Below are positions 40,746 to 49,212 of a DNA stretch of 64,000 bases, in pieces. The notes under the pieces were generated by a model that saw nothing but the letters and a program-made list of their open reading frames with translations, was not told where the DNA came from and did no database searches. The position numbers and the translations under genes were made by a program. The number at the start of each line of letters is the position of its first letter. The first letter of the stretch is position 1. The stretch covers positions 1 through 64,000 of the forward strand of contig JAHEDX010000004.1 in the NCBI GenBank assembly GCA_024641005.1, in the 5' to 3' direction. The DNA is from Acidimicrobiaceae bacterium. GTDB taxonomy: Bacteria; Actinomycetota; Acidimicrobiia; Acidimicrobiales; Ilumatobacteraceae.

Positions 40746-40865
40746 TCAGATGATCTGGCTGACGATGAACGCGATGAGCAGGCCGGTGAGCAGCATCATG
40801 GCGATCGCCGCCAGCCCGTCCCGGCTGGTTCGGTCACGTTCTACTGATCCGGATTCGTGATTCAT
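40746..40865 (-). CDS. 39-residue single-helix membrane protein
   Basis: A tiny frame encoding MNHESGSVERDRTSRD followed by one transmembrane helix (about 17-37: LAAIAMMLLTGLLIAFIVSQ). GAGGA lies about eight bases before the ATG at 40865. Single-helix proteins of this size often tune a larger membrane complex. It sits right after the acyl-CoA dehydrogenase gene (40 bases), so it may belong to the same transcript. No family is known to me. Confidence 0.55.
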   Translation of the reverse strand: MNHESGSVERDRTSRDGLAAIAMMLLTGLLIAFIVSQII

Positions 40866-40905
40866 GATCCCGTCCTCGGGGTTGTCGGTAGGGCCATTGC
40901 GGTGG

Positions 40906-42165
40906 TCATCCCTCGGCCCAGTGGGCCTGGTACGTGGTGCGGGGCTCGACGGGGCCCTTGTCGGCATGTCGGCGCAGCTCGAGCCGGCCGATCTGATTGC
41001 GGTGGACCTCGTCGGGACCATCGGCGAGCCTGAGCAGGCGGGCGGTCGCGTACATCGCCGCCAACCCATAGTCATTGTTGGTACCGGCACCCCCGAACGC
41101 CTGGATCGCCCAGTCGACGATCTGGCACGCCATGTTGGGCGCCGCGACCTTGATCATCGCGATCTCGCGACGGGCTTGCTTGTTTCCCACGGTGTCCATC
41201 AGATGGGCGGTCTTCAGGGTCAGCAGTCGGGTCTGCTCGATGGCGATCCGCGCCTCGGCGATGCGTTCGAGCGTCACGGTCTGTTCGGCGATGGGACGAC
41301 CGAACGCGACCCGGTGTTGCACCCGTCGACACATCATCTCGAGTGCTCGTTCGGCGAGTCCGATCAGCCGCATGCAGTGATGGATGCGCCCAGGGCCGAG
41401 ACGACCCTGCGCGATCTCGAACCCCCGGCCTTCACCCAGCAGCATGTTGCTCGCCGGCACCCGCACGTCGGTGAACTGCACCTCTGACGCACGGTCTGGC
41501 ATGCCGTAGAAGTTGAACACGGGCAGCGGCCGGATGACCTCGACACCCGGCGTGTCCTTCGGGACCAGGATCATCGACTGCTGCCGGTGCCGGTCGGGGT
41601 TCGTCGGGTCGGACTTACCCATGAAGATGATGATCTCGCAGCGCGGGTGGGTGGCGTTCGTCGTGTACCACTTCCGACCGTTGATCACGTACTCGTCGCC
41701 GTCGCGGATGATCGAACTCTCGATGTTCGTCGCATCGCTGGAGGCGACCGCAGGTTCGGTCATGGCGAACGCCGACCGGATCTCGCCCGCCAGCAGCGGT
41801 GCGAGCCAGCGGGCTTGCTGCTCGGGCGTGCCGTAGCGGGCGATCGTCTCCATGTTCCCGGTGTCAGGTGCGGCGCAGTTGAACACCTCGGGCGCGAGAT
41901 GGCTGCGGCCCATGACCTCACACAGCGGTGCGTACTCGAGATTGGTCAGGCCGGCGCCGTCGTCGCTGTCGGGAAGGAACAGGTTCCAGAGCCCTGCTTC
42001 GCGTGCGAGCGGTTTGAGCTCTTCGACGACCGGCCACACCGCCCACGGCCCGAGTTCCATCGATTCGCTGAAGAAGCGGTCCTCATTCGGATAGATGTGC
42101 TCGTCCATGAACACTTCGAGTCGCTGGCGCAGCTCGTGTGTGCGGGGTTCCTCGTCGAAGTTCAT
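40906..42165 (-). CDS. Acyl-CoA dehydrogenase, ACAD11/IBR3-like
   Basis: A 419-residue flavin acyl-CoA dehydrogenase. Landmarks: [31 protein letters not shown], the [21 protein letters not shown] helix, and the C-terminal [10 protein letters not shown], which carries an Asp in place of the usual Glu of the R-x-YEGT motif, as in the ACAD11-like group that oxidises hydroxylated acyl-CoAs. It acts on a fatty or branched acyl-CoA in beta-oxidation. The start at 42165 is the first ATG that gives a natural N-terminus; in-frame codons upstream may extend it. It lies next to a FadR-type regulator. Confidence 0.85.
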   Translation of the reverse strand: MNFDEEPRTHELRQRLEVFMDEHIYPNEDRFFSESMELGPWAVWPVVEELKPLAREAGLWNLFLPDSDDGAGLTNLEYAPLCEVMGRSHLAPEVFNCAAPDTGNMETIARYGTPEQQARWLAPLLAGEIRSAFAMTEPAVASSDATNIESSIIRDGDEYVINGRKWYTTNATHPRCEIIIFMGKSDPTNPDRHRQQSMILVPKDTPGVEVIRPLPVFNFYGMPDRASEVQFTDVRVPASNMLLGEGRGFEIAQGRLGPGRIHHCMRLIGLAERALEMMCRRVQHRVAFGRPIAEQTVTLERIAEARIAIEQTRLLTLKTAHLMDTVGNKQARREIAMIKVAAPNMACQIVDWAIQAFGGAGTNNDYGLAAMYATARLLRLADGPDEVHRNQIGRLELRRHADKGPVEPRTTYQAHWAEG

Positions 42166-42298
42166 CGCGGTGAGACGGTAGGGCAAGGCAAGCCTCGCGT
42201 CGTTGTCGAAGAGGTCGATCGGCTCGGCGGCGAGGGTGAGGCCGACTCGGGTAGGGGCCGGTGTTGGGTTGCGGCGCGTGCGGGCGCCGAGCAGTTCT

Positions 42299-43027
42299 TC
42301 ACGTCTGCACACCGGTGGGAGGCTGTCCCATCCTCGTCGGCGTTCCGGGTTTTCCGCTGCGGAGCTGCTCGATCCAGCGTTGCCGTTCGTCGACCTGCAC
42401 CACTGCGATCGACCTCGCGGTTTCGCTGTCCCCCCGTTCGAGCGCACCGAGCAGCAGCCGCTGATGGGAGAGCGCGATGTCGCGCATCGCCGGATCGGAA
42501 CTCAACCAGGTGCGCCGGATGTTCTCGCTGCGTACTTGCAGTGCGCGCAGGATCGAGCTGAGCGTCTCGTTGCCGGTCGCGTCGGCGATCATGGCCTGGA
42601 ACTCCCTGTGCAGCCCGGCGATCTCGTCGGTGTCGGTGGCCGATTCGAGCCGGTCGAGCATGACGCGCATCTCGCTGATCTGCTGGTCGGTGACGCGCTG
42701 TGCGGCCAGTGCTGCAGCGGGCGGGAGCAGCAGCCGGCGAACTTCGAGCACCTCCTCGAGGCCCTGTGGCTGCAGCAGTTCGATCGCGAATCCCAGGCCC
42801 GACAGCAGCTCGGTGGGGGCGAGGCTCGTCACGTAGGTCCCGTCGCCGCGCCGCACGTCGAGCACCTTGATCTGGGCCAGGGCTCGCACCGCCTCGCGAA
42901 GCGACCCACGCGACACACCGAGCCGGTCGGCCAGCTCGTTCTCGGGTGGGAGCCGGTCGCCCGGCCCCAGTTCGCCGGAACTGATCATCGCCCCGATGCT
43001 GTCGACCGCCCCCGTCGTGACACTCAT
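42299..43027 (-). CDS. GntR/FadR family regulator (FCD domain)
   Basis: A 242-residue GntR-type transcription factor. The N-terminal winged helix has the family signature [25 protein letters not shown] with VRRGDGTYV for the wing. Residues 90-220 are the helical FCD domain with His in LHREFQAMI and [14 protein letters not shown], likely metal and effector ligands. FCD-type regulators respond to organic acids or acyl-CoAs. It diverges from accB and precedes the acyl-CoA dehydrogenase on its own strand, so it probably controls both. Confidence 0.85.
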   Translation of the reverse strand: MSVTTGAVDSIGAMISSGELGPGDRLPPENELADRLGVSRGSLREAVRALAQIKVLDVRRGDGTYVTSLAPTELLSGLGFAIELLQPQGLEEVLEVRRLLLPPAAALAAQRVTDQQISEMRVMLDRLESATDTDEIAGLHREFQAMIADATGNETLSSILRALQVRSENIRRTWLSSDPAMRDIALSHQRLLLGALERGDSETARSIAVVQVDERQRWIEQLRSGKPGTPTRMGQPPTGVQT

Positions 43028-43311
43028 GCCCAAACCTCCAATGTTTCCGACCTCGTCGAGCCCAGCCTTCAGCCTGCCACACGGGCCGAGTGTCGCGGCA
43101 AGAATCTCGACCACATGGTGCGCTCGGATGCATCCTGCAGCGCGCGATCGTGGCGCTGCCGTCATCGCCGGTGGCGGCGGTTGGGCGATGTGGTTCGTGG
43201 TCGGGATTCCTGAAACGTATGATGATTCGAGGTGGGGCCGGGGGTCGGACCACCGAACCGTCCCGATCGGTCGTCTGGATGGCCAGACCCCATGGGCAGC
43301 GAGGAGGCGAG
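43028..43311. promoter_or_regulatory. Divergent promoter region of fadR-like and accB genes
   Basis: This 284-base gap lies between the start of the FadR-type gene and the GTG of accB. It contains GAGGAGG at 43301-43307, the accB ribosome binding site. A palindromic operator for the regulator would be expected but none stands out, and no clear -10/-35 boxes are visible. Confidence 0.45.
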
Positions 43312-43797
43312 GTGCACGGTTCTGGGGATGCGATCAAGCGGGTCGTGGAGGCGTTCGAGCGCTCGAACTGGACCGAGATCGATGTTCGCGTCGGTGACAT
43401 TCGGGTGCACCTGGTGGCCGGTGGAGCGGCGAGTGCGGCGCCCACCGAGGTGCCGGCGACTCCCGTGGGCTCGACCGCCATCTCGGCCGCTGTCGGTGTG
43501 CCGTCGATCGCACCCGTGCCGGTCGCCCTGGAGGTGCCTCCCGGGGCCCATCTGGTCACCGCTCCCTCACCGGGGATCCTGTGGCGCTCACCCGAACCCG
43601 GTGCACCACCGTTCGCCGACGTCGGTGACCAGCTCGAGTCATCGACCACGGTATGCATCCTCGAGGTCATGAAGTTGATGAGCCACATCAAGGCCGGGGT
43701 CGAGGGACAGGTCGTGGCGGTCTATGGCGAGAACGGCGTCGCCGTCGAGAAAGGGCAACCGTTGTTCGCGATCGCTCCCTCGCGGCAGATGTCATGA
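43312..43797 (+). CDS. accB: Biotin carboxyl carrier protein
   Basis: A 161-residue BCCP. After a hydrophilic Ala/Pro linker the biotinyl domain spans about 80-158, with the modified Lys in ILEVMKLMS (EVMKLM rather than the usual EAMKM), Gly turns on both sides, and an AIAPS C-terminus. Together with accC and the carboxyltransferase-like gene it would complete a three-protein biotin carboxylase. The start is the GTG at 43312 with GAGGAGG four bases ahead. Its stop overlaps the accC start by four bases. Confidence 0.88.
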   Translation: MHGSGDAIKRVVEAFERSNWTEIDVRVGDIRVHLVAGGAASAAPTEVPATPVGSTAISAAVGVPSIAPVPVALEVPPGAHLVTAPSPGILWRSPEPGAPPFADVGDQLESSTTVCILEVMKLMSHIKAGVEGQVVAVYGENGVAVEKGQPLFAIAPSRQMS

Positions 43798-45155
43798 CCA
43801 TCCGGCGAGTCCTGGTCGCGAACCGCGGCGAGATCGCAGTACGAATCGTCCAGGCCTGCCGGGCCGGAGGCATCGATGTGATCGTCGCCGTGAGTGATGC
43901 CGACCAGGACTCGCTCGCTGCGCGGTTGGCGAACGACGTCGTTCGCATCGGGCCGGCCAATCCGGCGTTGAGCTATCTGCGCGTCGAGCAGGTCATCGCC
44001 GCTGCCCTGCTCAGCGGATGTGACGCGGTGCATCCCGGATACGGCTTCCTGTCCGAGCGTGCCGAACTCGCCGATGCGTGTGTCGAGCACGGGTTGGTCT
44101 TCGTGGGTCCACCGGCGGACACCATCAGACGGGGCGGCGACAAGGTGGAGGCGCGCCGCGTCGCCCACTCCGCCGGGGTCCCGACCGGTTCGGGTTCGGC
44201 GTCGGTGGGCAGCGTCGATGCAGCGGTGGCGGTTGCAGCCGATGTCGGCTACCCGATCCTGCTCAAGGCCGCAGCGGGCGGTGGCGGCCGGGGCATGGTG
44301 CGCGTCGACACCCCGGATGCCCTCGCGTCACGTTTCGCGACGGCGTCGAGGGAGGCGGAGGCCGCTTTCGGCGACGGGCGCATGTACCTCGAGCGTTACG
44401 TCGAGCGAGCACGCCACGTCGAGGTGCAGCTGCTCGGTGACCACCACGGCAACATCGTCCATCTCGGCGACCGCGACTGTTCGACACAACGCCGCTTCCA
44501 GAAACTGGTCGAGGAAGCCCCGGCCGCCGTGCTGGCCGACGATCTCCGCCGGCGTATCTCCGATGCCGCAGTCGCGCTCGGTCGACGACTCGACTACCGC
44601 GGCGCGGGCACCGTCGAGTTCCTCGTCGATCTCGAACGCGACGACTTCTCCTTCCTCGAGATCAACACACGGATCCAGGTCGAGCACCCCGTGACCGAGA
44701 TGGTCACCGGGATCGACATCGTGCGTGAGCAGCTCCGCATCGCCGACGGCGAGCCGTTGGGGTTCGACCAAGGCGACGTCACGATCAGCGGGCACGCCAT
44801 CGAATGTCGTATCAACGCCGAGTCGGTCGTCGACGACTTCCGGCCGTCGCCCGGCACCATCACCCACTGGGCACCGCCGACCGAAGCCTGGGTCCGCGTC
44901 GACAGTCATGGGTTCGTCGGCTACGACGTCCCGCCGCATTACGACTCGTTGGTCGCCAAGCTGATCGTGACCGGGGCCGATCGAGACGAGGCGATCGACC
45001 GCTCACTCCGAGCGCTCGATTCGTTCCGGATCGACGGCATCGCCACGACGAGTCCGCTTCAGCGAGCCGTGCTCGCGCACGACGATTTTCGCAACGACAC
45101 CATCACCACCCAGTGGCTCGAGACGACCTTGCTGCCCAGCTGGTCGCCCGGCTGA
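43794..45155 (+). CDS. accC: Biotin carboxylase
   Basis: A 453-residue ATP-grasp biotin carboxylase. Motifs: VLVANRGEIAVR (biotin carboxylase N-domain), the Gly loop AAAGGGGRGM, EEAPAAVL, the active-site segment EINTRIQVEHPVTE, and a lid HYDSLVAKL. It carboxylates the biotin on AccB using bicarbonate and ATP. It overlaps accB by four bases (ATGA) and is followed 35 bases later by the carboxyltransferase-like gene. The usual residues appear present. Confidence 0.92.
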   Translation: MTIRRVLVANRGEIAVRIVQACRAGGIDVIVAVSDADQDSLAARLANDVVRIGPANPALSYLRVEQVIAAALLSGCDAVHPGYGFLSERAELADACVEHGLVFVGPPADTIRRGGDKVEARRVAHSAGVPTGSGSASVGSVDAAVAVAADVGYPILLKAAAGGGGRGMVRVDTPDALASRFATASREAEAAFGDGRMYLERYVERARHVEVQLLGDHHGNIVHLGDRDCSTQRRFQKLVEEAPAAVLADDLRRRISDAAVALGRRLDYRGAGTVEFLVDLERDDFSFLEINTRIQVEHPVTEMVTGIDIVREQLRIADGEPLGFDQGDVTISGHAIECRINAESVVDDFRPSPGTITHWAPPTEAWVRVDSHGFVGYDVPPHYDSLVAKLIVTGADRDEAIDRSLRALDSFRIDGIATTSPLQRAVLAHDDFRNDTITTQWLETTLLPSWSPG

Positions 45156-45190
45156 TCGTTCACGACGCAACCCGAGGAGGCATTTCATCC

Positions 45191-46654
45191 ATGGCGCAGA
45201 TCGACATCATCGACCAAACCCTCCGCGACGGCCAACAGAGCCTGTGGGGGATGAGAATGAAGGTCGCGCACCTCGCCGAGGTCGCCGACGACATCGATCA
45301 GGCGGGGTATCGCGTGGTCGACCTCACCGGCAGCTCCATCTTCGAGTGCATGATGCGCTACAACCGCGAAGATCCCTGGGACGGGCTCGACCTGTGGCGG
45401 ACATGGCTGCCGAACTCGCGATTGCGTGCCGGGTCGCGAAGCAACTGCATCGCGAAGTTCGGCCTCACACCCGACTCGCTCATGGAGCTGTGGATCCGCA
45501 CCCTGGCCAGGCACGGCATCGACAGTTTCTGGATCTACGACTGCCTCTACAACATGGACGCGATGCAGCGACTCTGTCGCGTCGTGTCCGACGAGGGCTG
45601 TGAGGTCGTGCCCGCGATCATGTATGGCATCAGCCCGGTGCACACCGACGAGTGGTTTGCCGACCGGGTCCGCGAGTACGTGGGTTGGGGTATCACCGAT
45701 GCCATCTATGTCGAAGACGCGGCGGGCATCCTGACGCCCGATCGTGCCAAGACGTTGCTGCCGGCGCTCGTCGAGGCGGCCGGTGAGGTGCCGGTCGAAC
45801 TGCAATGCCACAACACCGTCGGGATCGCCGGTTTGAACTATCTGATCGGGGTCGAAGCCGGCGTACGGATCCTGCACACCGCCCCCGGCCCGATGGCGAA
45901 CGGGCCGTCGGTGCCGTCGACCGAGCAGACCATCGAGAACCTCCGGTGGGAGGGCCACACGACGAGCGTCGACGTCGAACGGGTTCGCCAGGTGAGTGCG
46001 CACATGCGCCGGGTCGCGGAACAAGAAGGCCATCCCATCGGCATCCCCCACGAGTACAACGTGTTCCCGTACCACCACCAACTGCCCGGCGGTATGACCG
46101 GCACGCTGAAGGCCCAGCTCGCGCAATACGACATGTCGGATCGGTTCGAGGAAGTGCTCGAGGAGATCGTGCAGGTGCGCGCCGACCTGGGCCATCCCAT
46201 CTCGGCGACGCCGTTCTCGCAGCTGATGGGGATTCAGGCGACCCTGAACGTCGTGACCGGAGAGCGGTACGGCTCGGTGCCCGACGAGGTGCTCGTCTAC
46301 GTGCTCGGTCATTTGGGCGAGCCGCCTGCCCCGATCGACGAGAACGTGCTCGACCGGATGTTGTCGACGGATCGAGGGCGGGAGATGCAGGCGTGGGAGC
46401 CGCCGCAACCCACCATCGCAGAACTGAAAGCACAGTACGGAGATCGTTCGATGAGCGACGAGGAACTGCTGCGCCGTTACCTGGTTCCGCTTCAGGACGT
46501 CGAAGCGACCCGGGCCGCCGGGCCGGCGGCGCGCGCGTACCGATTCGACGACGCGGGGCTTCCCGAGTCGATGATCGAAGAATTGCTCGCCGGCACCCGA
46601 GCCTCTTTTGCCCACATCGAGACCGGCACGTCCACGGTCACCCTCCGGCGATGA
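45191..46654 (+). CDS. Pyruvate-carboxylase/oxaloacetate-decarboxylase-type carboxyltransferase with altered metal site
   Basis: A 487-residue DRE-TIM carboxyltransferase-like protein. The start DIIDQTLRDGQQS fits the family, and the downstream GGMTGTLKAQL and AISATPFSQL regions align with oxaloacetate decarboxylase alpha. The metal and carbamate residues differ: by alignment from memory, KDMAG is replaced by EDAAG, and the HTHDTSG metal pair becomes QCHNTVG, leaving one His. The C-terminal region after residue 330 is an unusual helical extension. It follows accC, so it should take carboxybiotin to an unknown acceptor, unless the altered site marks another reaction. The ATG at 45191 is the natural start. 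Confidence 0.8.
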   Translation: MAQIDIIDQTLRDGQQSLWGMRMKVAHLAEVADDIDQAGYRVVDLTGSSIFECMMRYNREDPWDGLDLWRTWLPNSRLRAGSRSNCIAKFGLTPDSLMELWIRTLARHGIDSFWIYDCLYNMDAMQRLCRVVSDEGCEVVPAIMYGISPVHTDEWFADRVREYVGWGITDAIYVEDAAGILTPDRAKTLLPALVEAAGEVPVELQCHNTVGIAGLNYLIGVEAGVRILHTAPGPMANGPSVPSTEQTIENLRWEGHTTSVDVERVRQVSAHMRRVAEQEGHPIGIPHEYNVFPYHHQLPGGMTGTLKAQLAQYDMSDRFEEVLEEIVQVRADLGHPISATPFSQLMGIQATLNVVTGERYGSVPDEVLVYVLGHLGEPPAPIDENVLDRMLSTDRGREMQAWEPPQPTIAELKAQYGDRSMSDEELLRRYLVPLQDVEATRAAGPAARAYRFDDAGLPESMIEELLAGTRASFAHIETGTSTVTLRR

Positions 46655-46805
46655 GGCCCCGTCCGCCACTGACGCCCTCGGAAACGTCGGACGTTATGAT
46701 CTGCCGCGTTCGGATGGACTGGTGCCGAACGACGTTCCGTGGGGGAACTCGGGTGTCGGTGACGACTGGGACATCCACGACGTCAGACCCATGGGGAGAA
46801 ACCGC

Positions 46806-48434
46806 ATGACCGCATACGAGTTCGACACGACGCTCGACCCGAGCTATCCCGTCCTGACGCGCGGCAACGCCGGCGAGATCATGCCCGACATCGTGTCGCC
46901 GCTGTCGGCCACCGTGTTCTTCCCGCCGCTGGAACGGGCATGGCGACGCTCGTTCACCGAGACCTGGGACGTGATGGACTGGCCCGAGTGCCCGACGACC
47001 TTCGCGCCGATCATCGGTGGCCGCTTCTACATCAACATCTCGGCGTTCCGTCGGCTCGCCGACCTCACCCCGGGCACCAGTCCGGAGGACATCGACCGGA
47101 CCCTGTTCGCTGCGGGTGGCATCAAGCTCGAGCCCTACCGAACTCCTGACGAGCCGGGGTACGAGGGCAGGGGTGAGCGCATCGCAGCAGCCACCGCATC
47201 GTTCCTCGAAGACCCGCCGGTCGAGCGCATCCAACGCGAGCACGACGCTGCCCAGGCGCGGCGTGCCGAGGGGCGGGCGCGGCGTTCGGGTAGTTCGAAC
47301 GACGAACTGCTCGCGCGGTTCGAGTCGCTGCAGCCGTTCATGGAGTCCGACTTCGTCACTCTCTTCGTCGGGTCGTCGGTGAGCCCGGTGGTGCTCGGTT
47401 CGCTGCAGGCCGGTCTCGTCGAGGTGTACGGCCAAGAGGGATACGAGTTGGGACGCCAGGCGGTGATGGGCATCGGCGGGATCGAATCGGCGGATGCCGG
47501 CAAGGCGGTTGCATCCCTCGCTGCGCTCGAGGGCGACGAGTTCGAGGCGGCGTTCGAGCGAGTGCTCGAACAGTACGGGTTCCGTGGTGTGAACGAGTGG
47601 GAGATCGCTGCCCCCTCGTGGGAGATCCGAACCGATGTCCTCCGGCGTGCGGTCGGGGCCGTTCGTTCCGGCGGTGCCGAGCGCGACCCCGACGCCACGC
47701 GTCGGTCGGCGCTGGCGAAGTTCGACGCGGACGGTGTGCGGGACTCGTTTCCCGATCTCGATCTGTGGCTCGATCGCTGCACCGTGTGGATGGGCATCAG
47801 GGAGCGCACGAAGGCCACCTGTGTCCTCACGATCAACGAGATGCGCCTCGACGCACTCGAGATCGGTCGCCGGTTGGTGATCGACGGACGGTTGGAGTCC
47901 GCCGATCAGATCTATTTCCTCACCTTCGACGAGTTCCGTAACGCCGCCCGCGGCGAAGGTGTCGACCTCGACCGTATCCATACCCGGCAGGCGGCCAAGG
48001 CCGAACTGCTGCAGTACCAAGAGCCCTTGTTCGTCATCGCCGGCGAGGCGCCGCCCGTCGAGAACTGGCCCCGGAAGACCGACGCCGTCACGGGCTCCGA
48101 CGATCAGATCGAGATCACTGGCGCGGCGGGCAGCCCCGGCGTCGCGACGGGCAGGGCGCGCGTGGTGATGGACGCGTACGTCGACGACCCGCCCGAGCCG
48201 GGGGAGGTGCTGGTCGCGCCGATCACCGACCCGGGGTGGATGCCGTTGTTCGTCGGCGCGGTGGCTGTGGTGGCCGAGATGGGGGGCGAGTTGAGCCACA
48301 CGATGATCGTGTCGCGCGACCTCGGCATCCCGGCGGTGGTCGGTGCAGTCGGCGCCACCGCCGTCATCAAGACCGGTGACCTGATTCGGGTCGACGGGTC
48401 GAACGGCACGATCCGTATCGTGGAGCGGGCATGA
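46806..48434 (+). CDS. PEP-utilising-enzyme mobile-domain protein without ATP-grasp domain
   Basis: A 542-residue protein whose C-terminus is the phosphohistidine swivel domain of PEP synthase and PPDK: GGELSHTMIVSRDLGIP with the phospho-accepting His498. The residues before it (about 50-430) are mostly helical and lack both the ATP-grasp nucleotide domain and the PEP TIM barrel. Phenylphosphate synthase of phenol-degrading bacteria uses a similar split, with a His-swivel subunit and a separate ATP subunit, so phosphoryl transfer to an alcohol or phenol is plausible. No ATP-domain partner is encoded nearby. It overlaps the SDR gene by four bases. Confidence 0.75.
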   Translation: MTAYEFDTTLDPSYPVLTRGNAGEIMPDIVSPLSATVFFPPLERAWRRSFTETWDVMDWPECPTTFAPIIGGRFYINISAFRRLADLTPGTSPEDIDRTLFAAGGIKLEPYRTPDEPGYEGRGERIAAATASFLEDPPVERIQREHDAAQARRAEGRARRSGSSNDELLARFESLQPFMESDFVTLFVGSSVSPVVLGSLQAGLVEVYGQEGYELGRQAVMGIGGIESADAGKAVASLAALEGDEFEAAFERVLEQYGFRGVNEWEIAAPSWEIRTDVLRRAVGAVRSGGAERDPDATRRSALAKFDADGVRDSFPDLDLWLDRCTVWMGIRERTKATCVLTINEMRLDALEIGRRLVIDGRLESADQIYFLTFDEFRNAARGEGVDLDRIHTRQAAKAELLQYQEPLFVIAGEAPPVENWPRKTDAVTGSDDQIEITGAAGSPGVATGRARVVMDAYVDDPPEPGEVLVAPITDPGWMPLFVGAVAVVAEMGGELSHTMIVSRDLGIPAVVGAVGATAVIKTGDLIRVDGSNGTIRIVERA

Positions 48435-49168
48435 GTATCAGCTTCGACTTCACCGGCCGCACCGTTCTCGTCACCGGCGGGGCCCGTGGGATCGGGAGGG
48501 GCCTGAGCGACTTCTTCGCCGATGCCGGCGCAACGCTCGCCGTCGCCGACGTCGATGCCAGGGCTCTCGCCGAGGTAACGACCGCGCTCCCCGCAGCGAT
48601 ACCCCTCGAGATCGACGTCTCCGATCCAGCATCGGTGGCCGCGGGGGTCGCCGACGTGGTCGAGCGCACCGGTCGGCTCGATGTCGTCGTCAACAACGCG
48701 GGAATCCTGCGCGACCGGGTCGTGTGGAAGCTCACTGACGACGACTGGCATGCGGTGCTCGGGGTACACCTCACGGGGACGTTCAACATGACGCGTGCAG
48801 CGGTCCCGGCGATGCGCGACCAGGGATACGGTCGCATCGTCAACGTCACGTCGTACACCGGTTTGCACGGCAACATCGGCCAGGCCAACTACGCCGCCGC
48901 CAAGGCAGGGATCATCGGCTTCACCCGTACGACAGCGAAGGAACTCGCCCGCTTCGGCATCACGGTGAACGCCATCTCGCCCAACGCCGAGACCGACATG
49001 GTGGCCTCGATCCCCGAGGACAAGTTGGCCGAACTGAGGGCACAGGTGCCGATGGGCCGTTTCTCGGCGCCCGCCGAGGCCGCCCCGGCGGTCGCGTTCC
49101 TGGCATCGGAAGAGGCCGGCTACATCACCGGCGTGGTACTTCCCGTCGACGGAGGCCTCTCGATCTGA
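48431..49168 (+). CDS. SDR family oxidoreductase (FabG-like)
   Basis: A 245-residue classical short-chain dehydrogenase. The cofactor loop is VTGGARGIGRG, the NNAG motif is present (VVNNAGILRD), the catalytic YxxxK is NYAAAKAG, and the Ser sits in VTSYTG. It would reduce a 3-oxoacyl-type or hydroxy-acyl substrate with NAD(P)H. The start overlaps the previous stop (ATGA) and the acyl-CoA ligase follows after about 45 bases, so it belongs to the carboxylation operon. The substrate is not evident. Confidence 0.87.
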   Translation: MSISFDFTGRTVLVTGGARGIGRGLSDFFADAGATLAVADVDARALAEVTTALPAAIPLEIDVSDPASVAAGVADVVERTGRLDVVVNNAGILRDRVVWKLTDDDWHAVLGVHLTGTFNMTRAAVPAMRDQGYGRIVNVTSYTGLHGNIGQANYAAAKAGIIGFTRTTAKELARFGITVNAISPNAETDMVASIPEDKLAELRAQVPMGRFSAPAEAAPAVAFLASEEAGYITGVVLPVDGGLSI

Positions 49169-49212
49169 TTCGACGTCCGGCCACCGAGAACATCGGATGT
49201 CTGGTCAGTACT

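Noticed and set aside
46638-48299. 553-codon antisense frame over the PEP-swivel gene
   Set aside because: It is an Arg/Asp/His-rich shadow without start signal, and the sense frame has a clear phospho-His motif.
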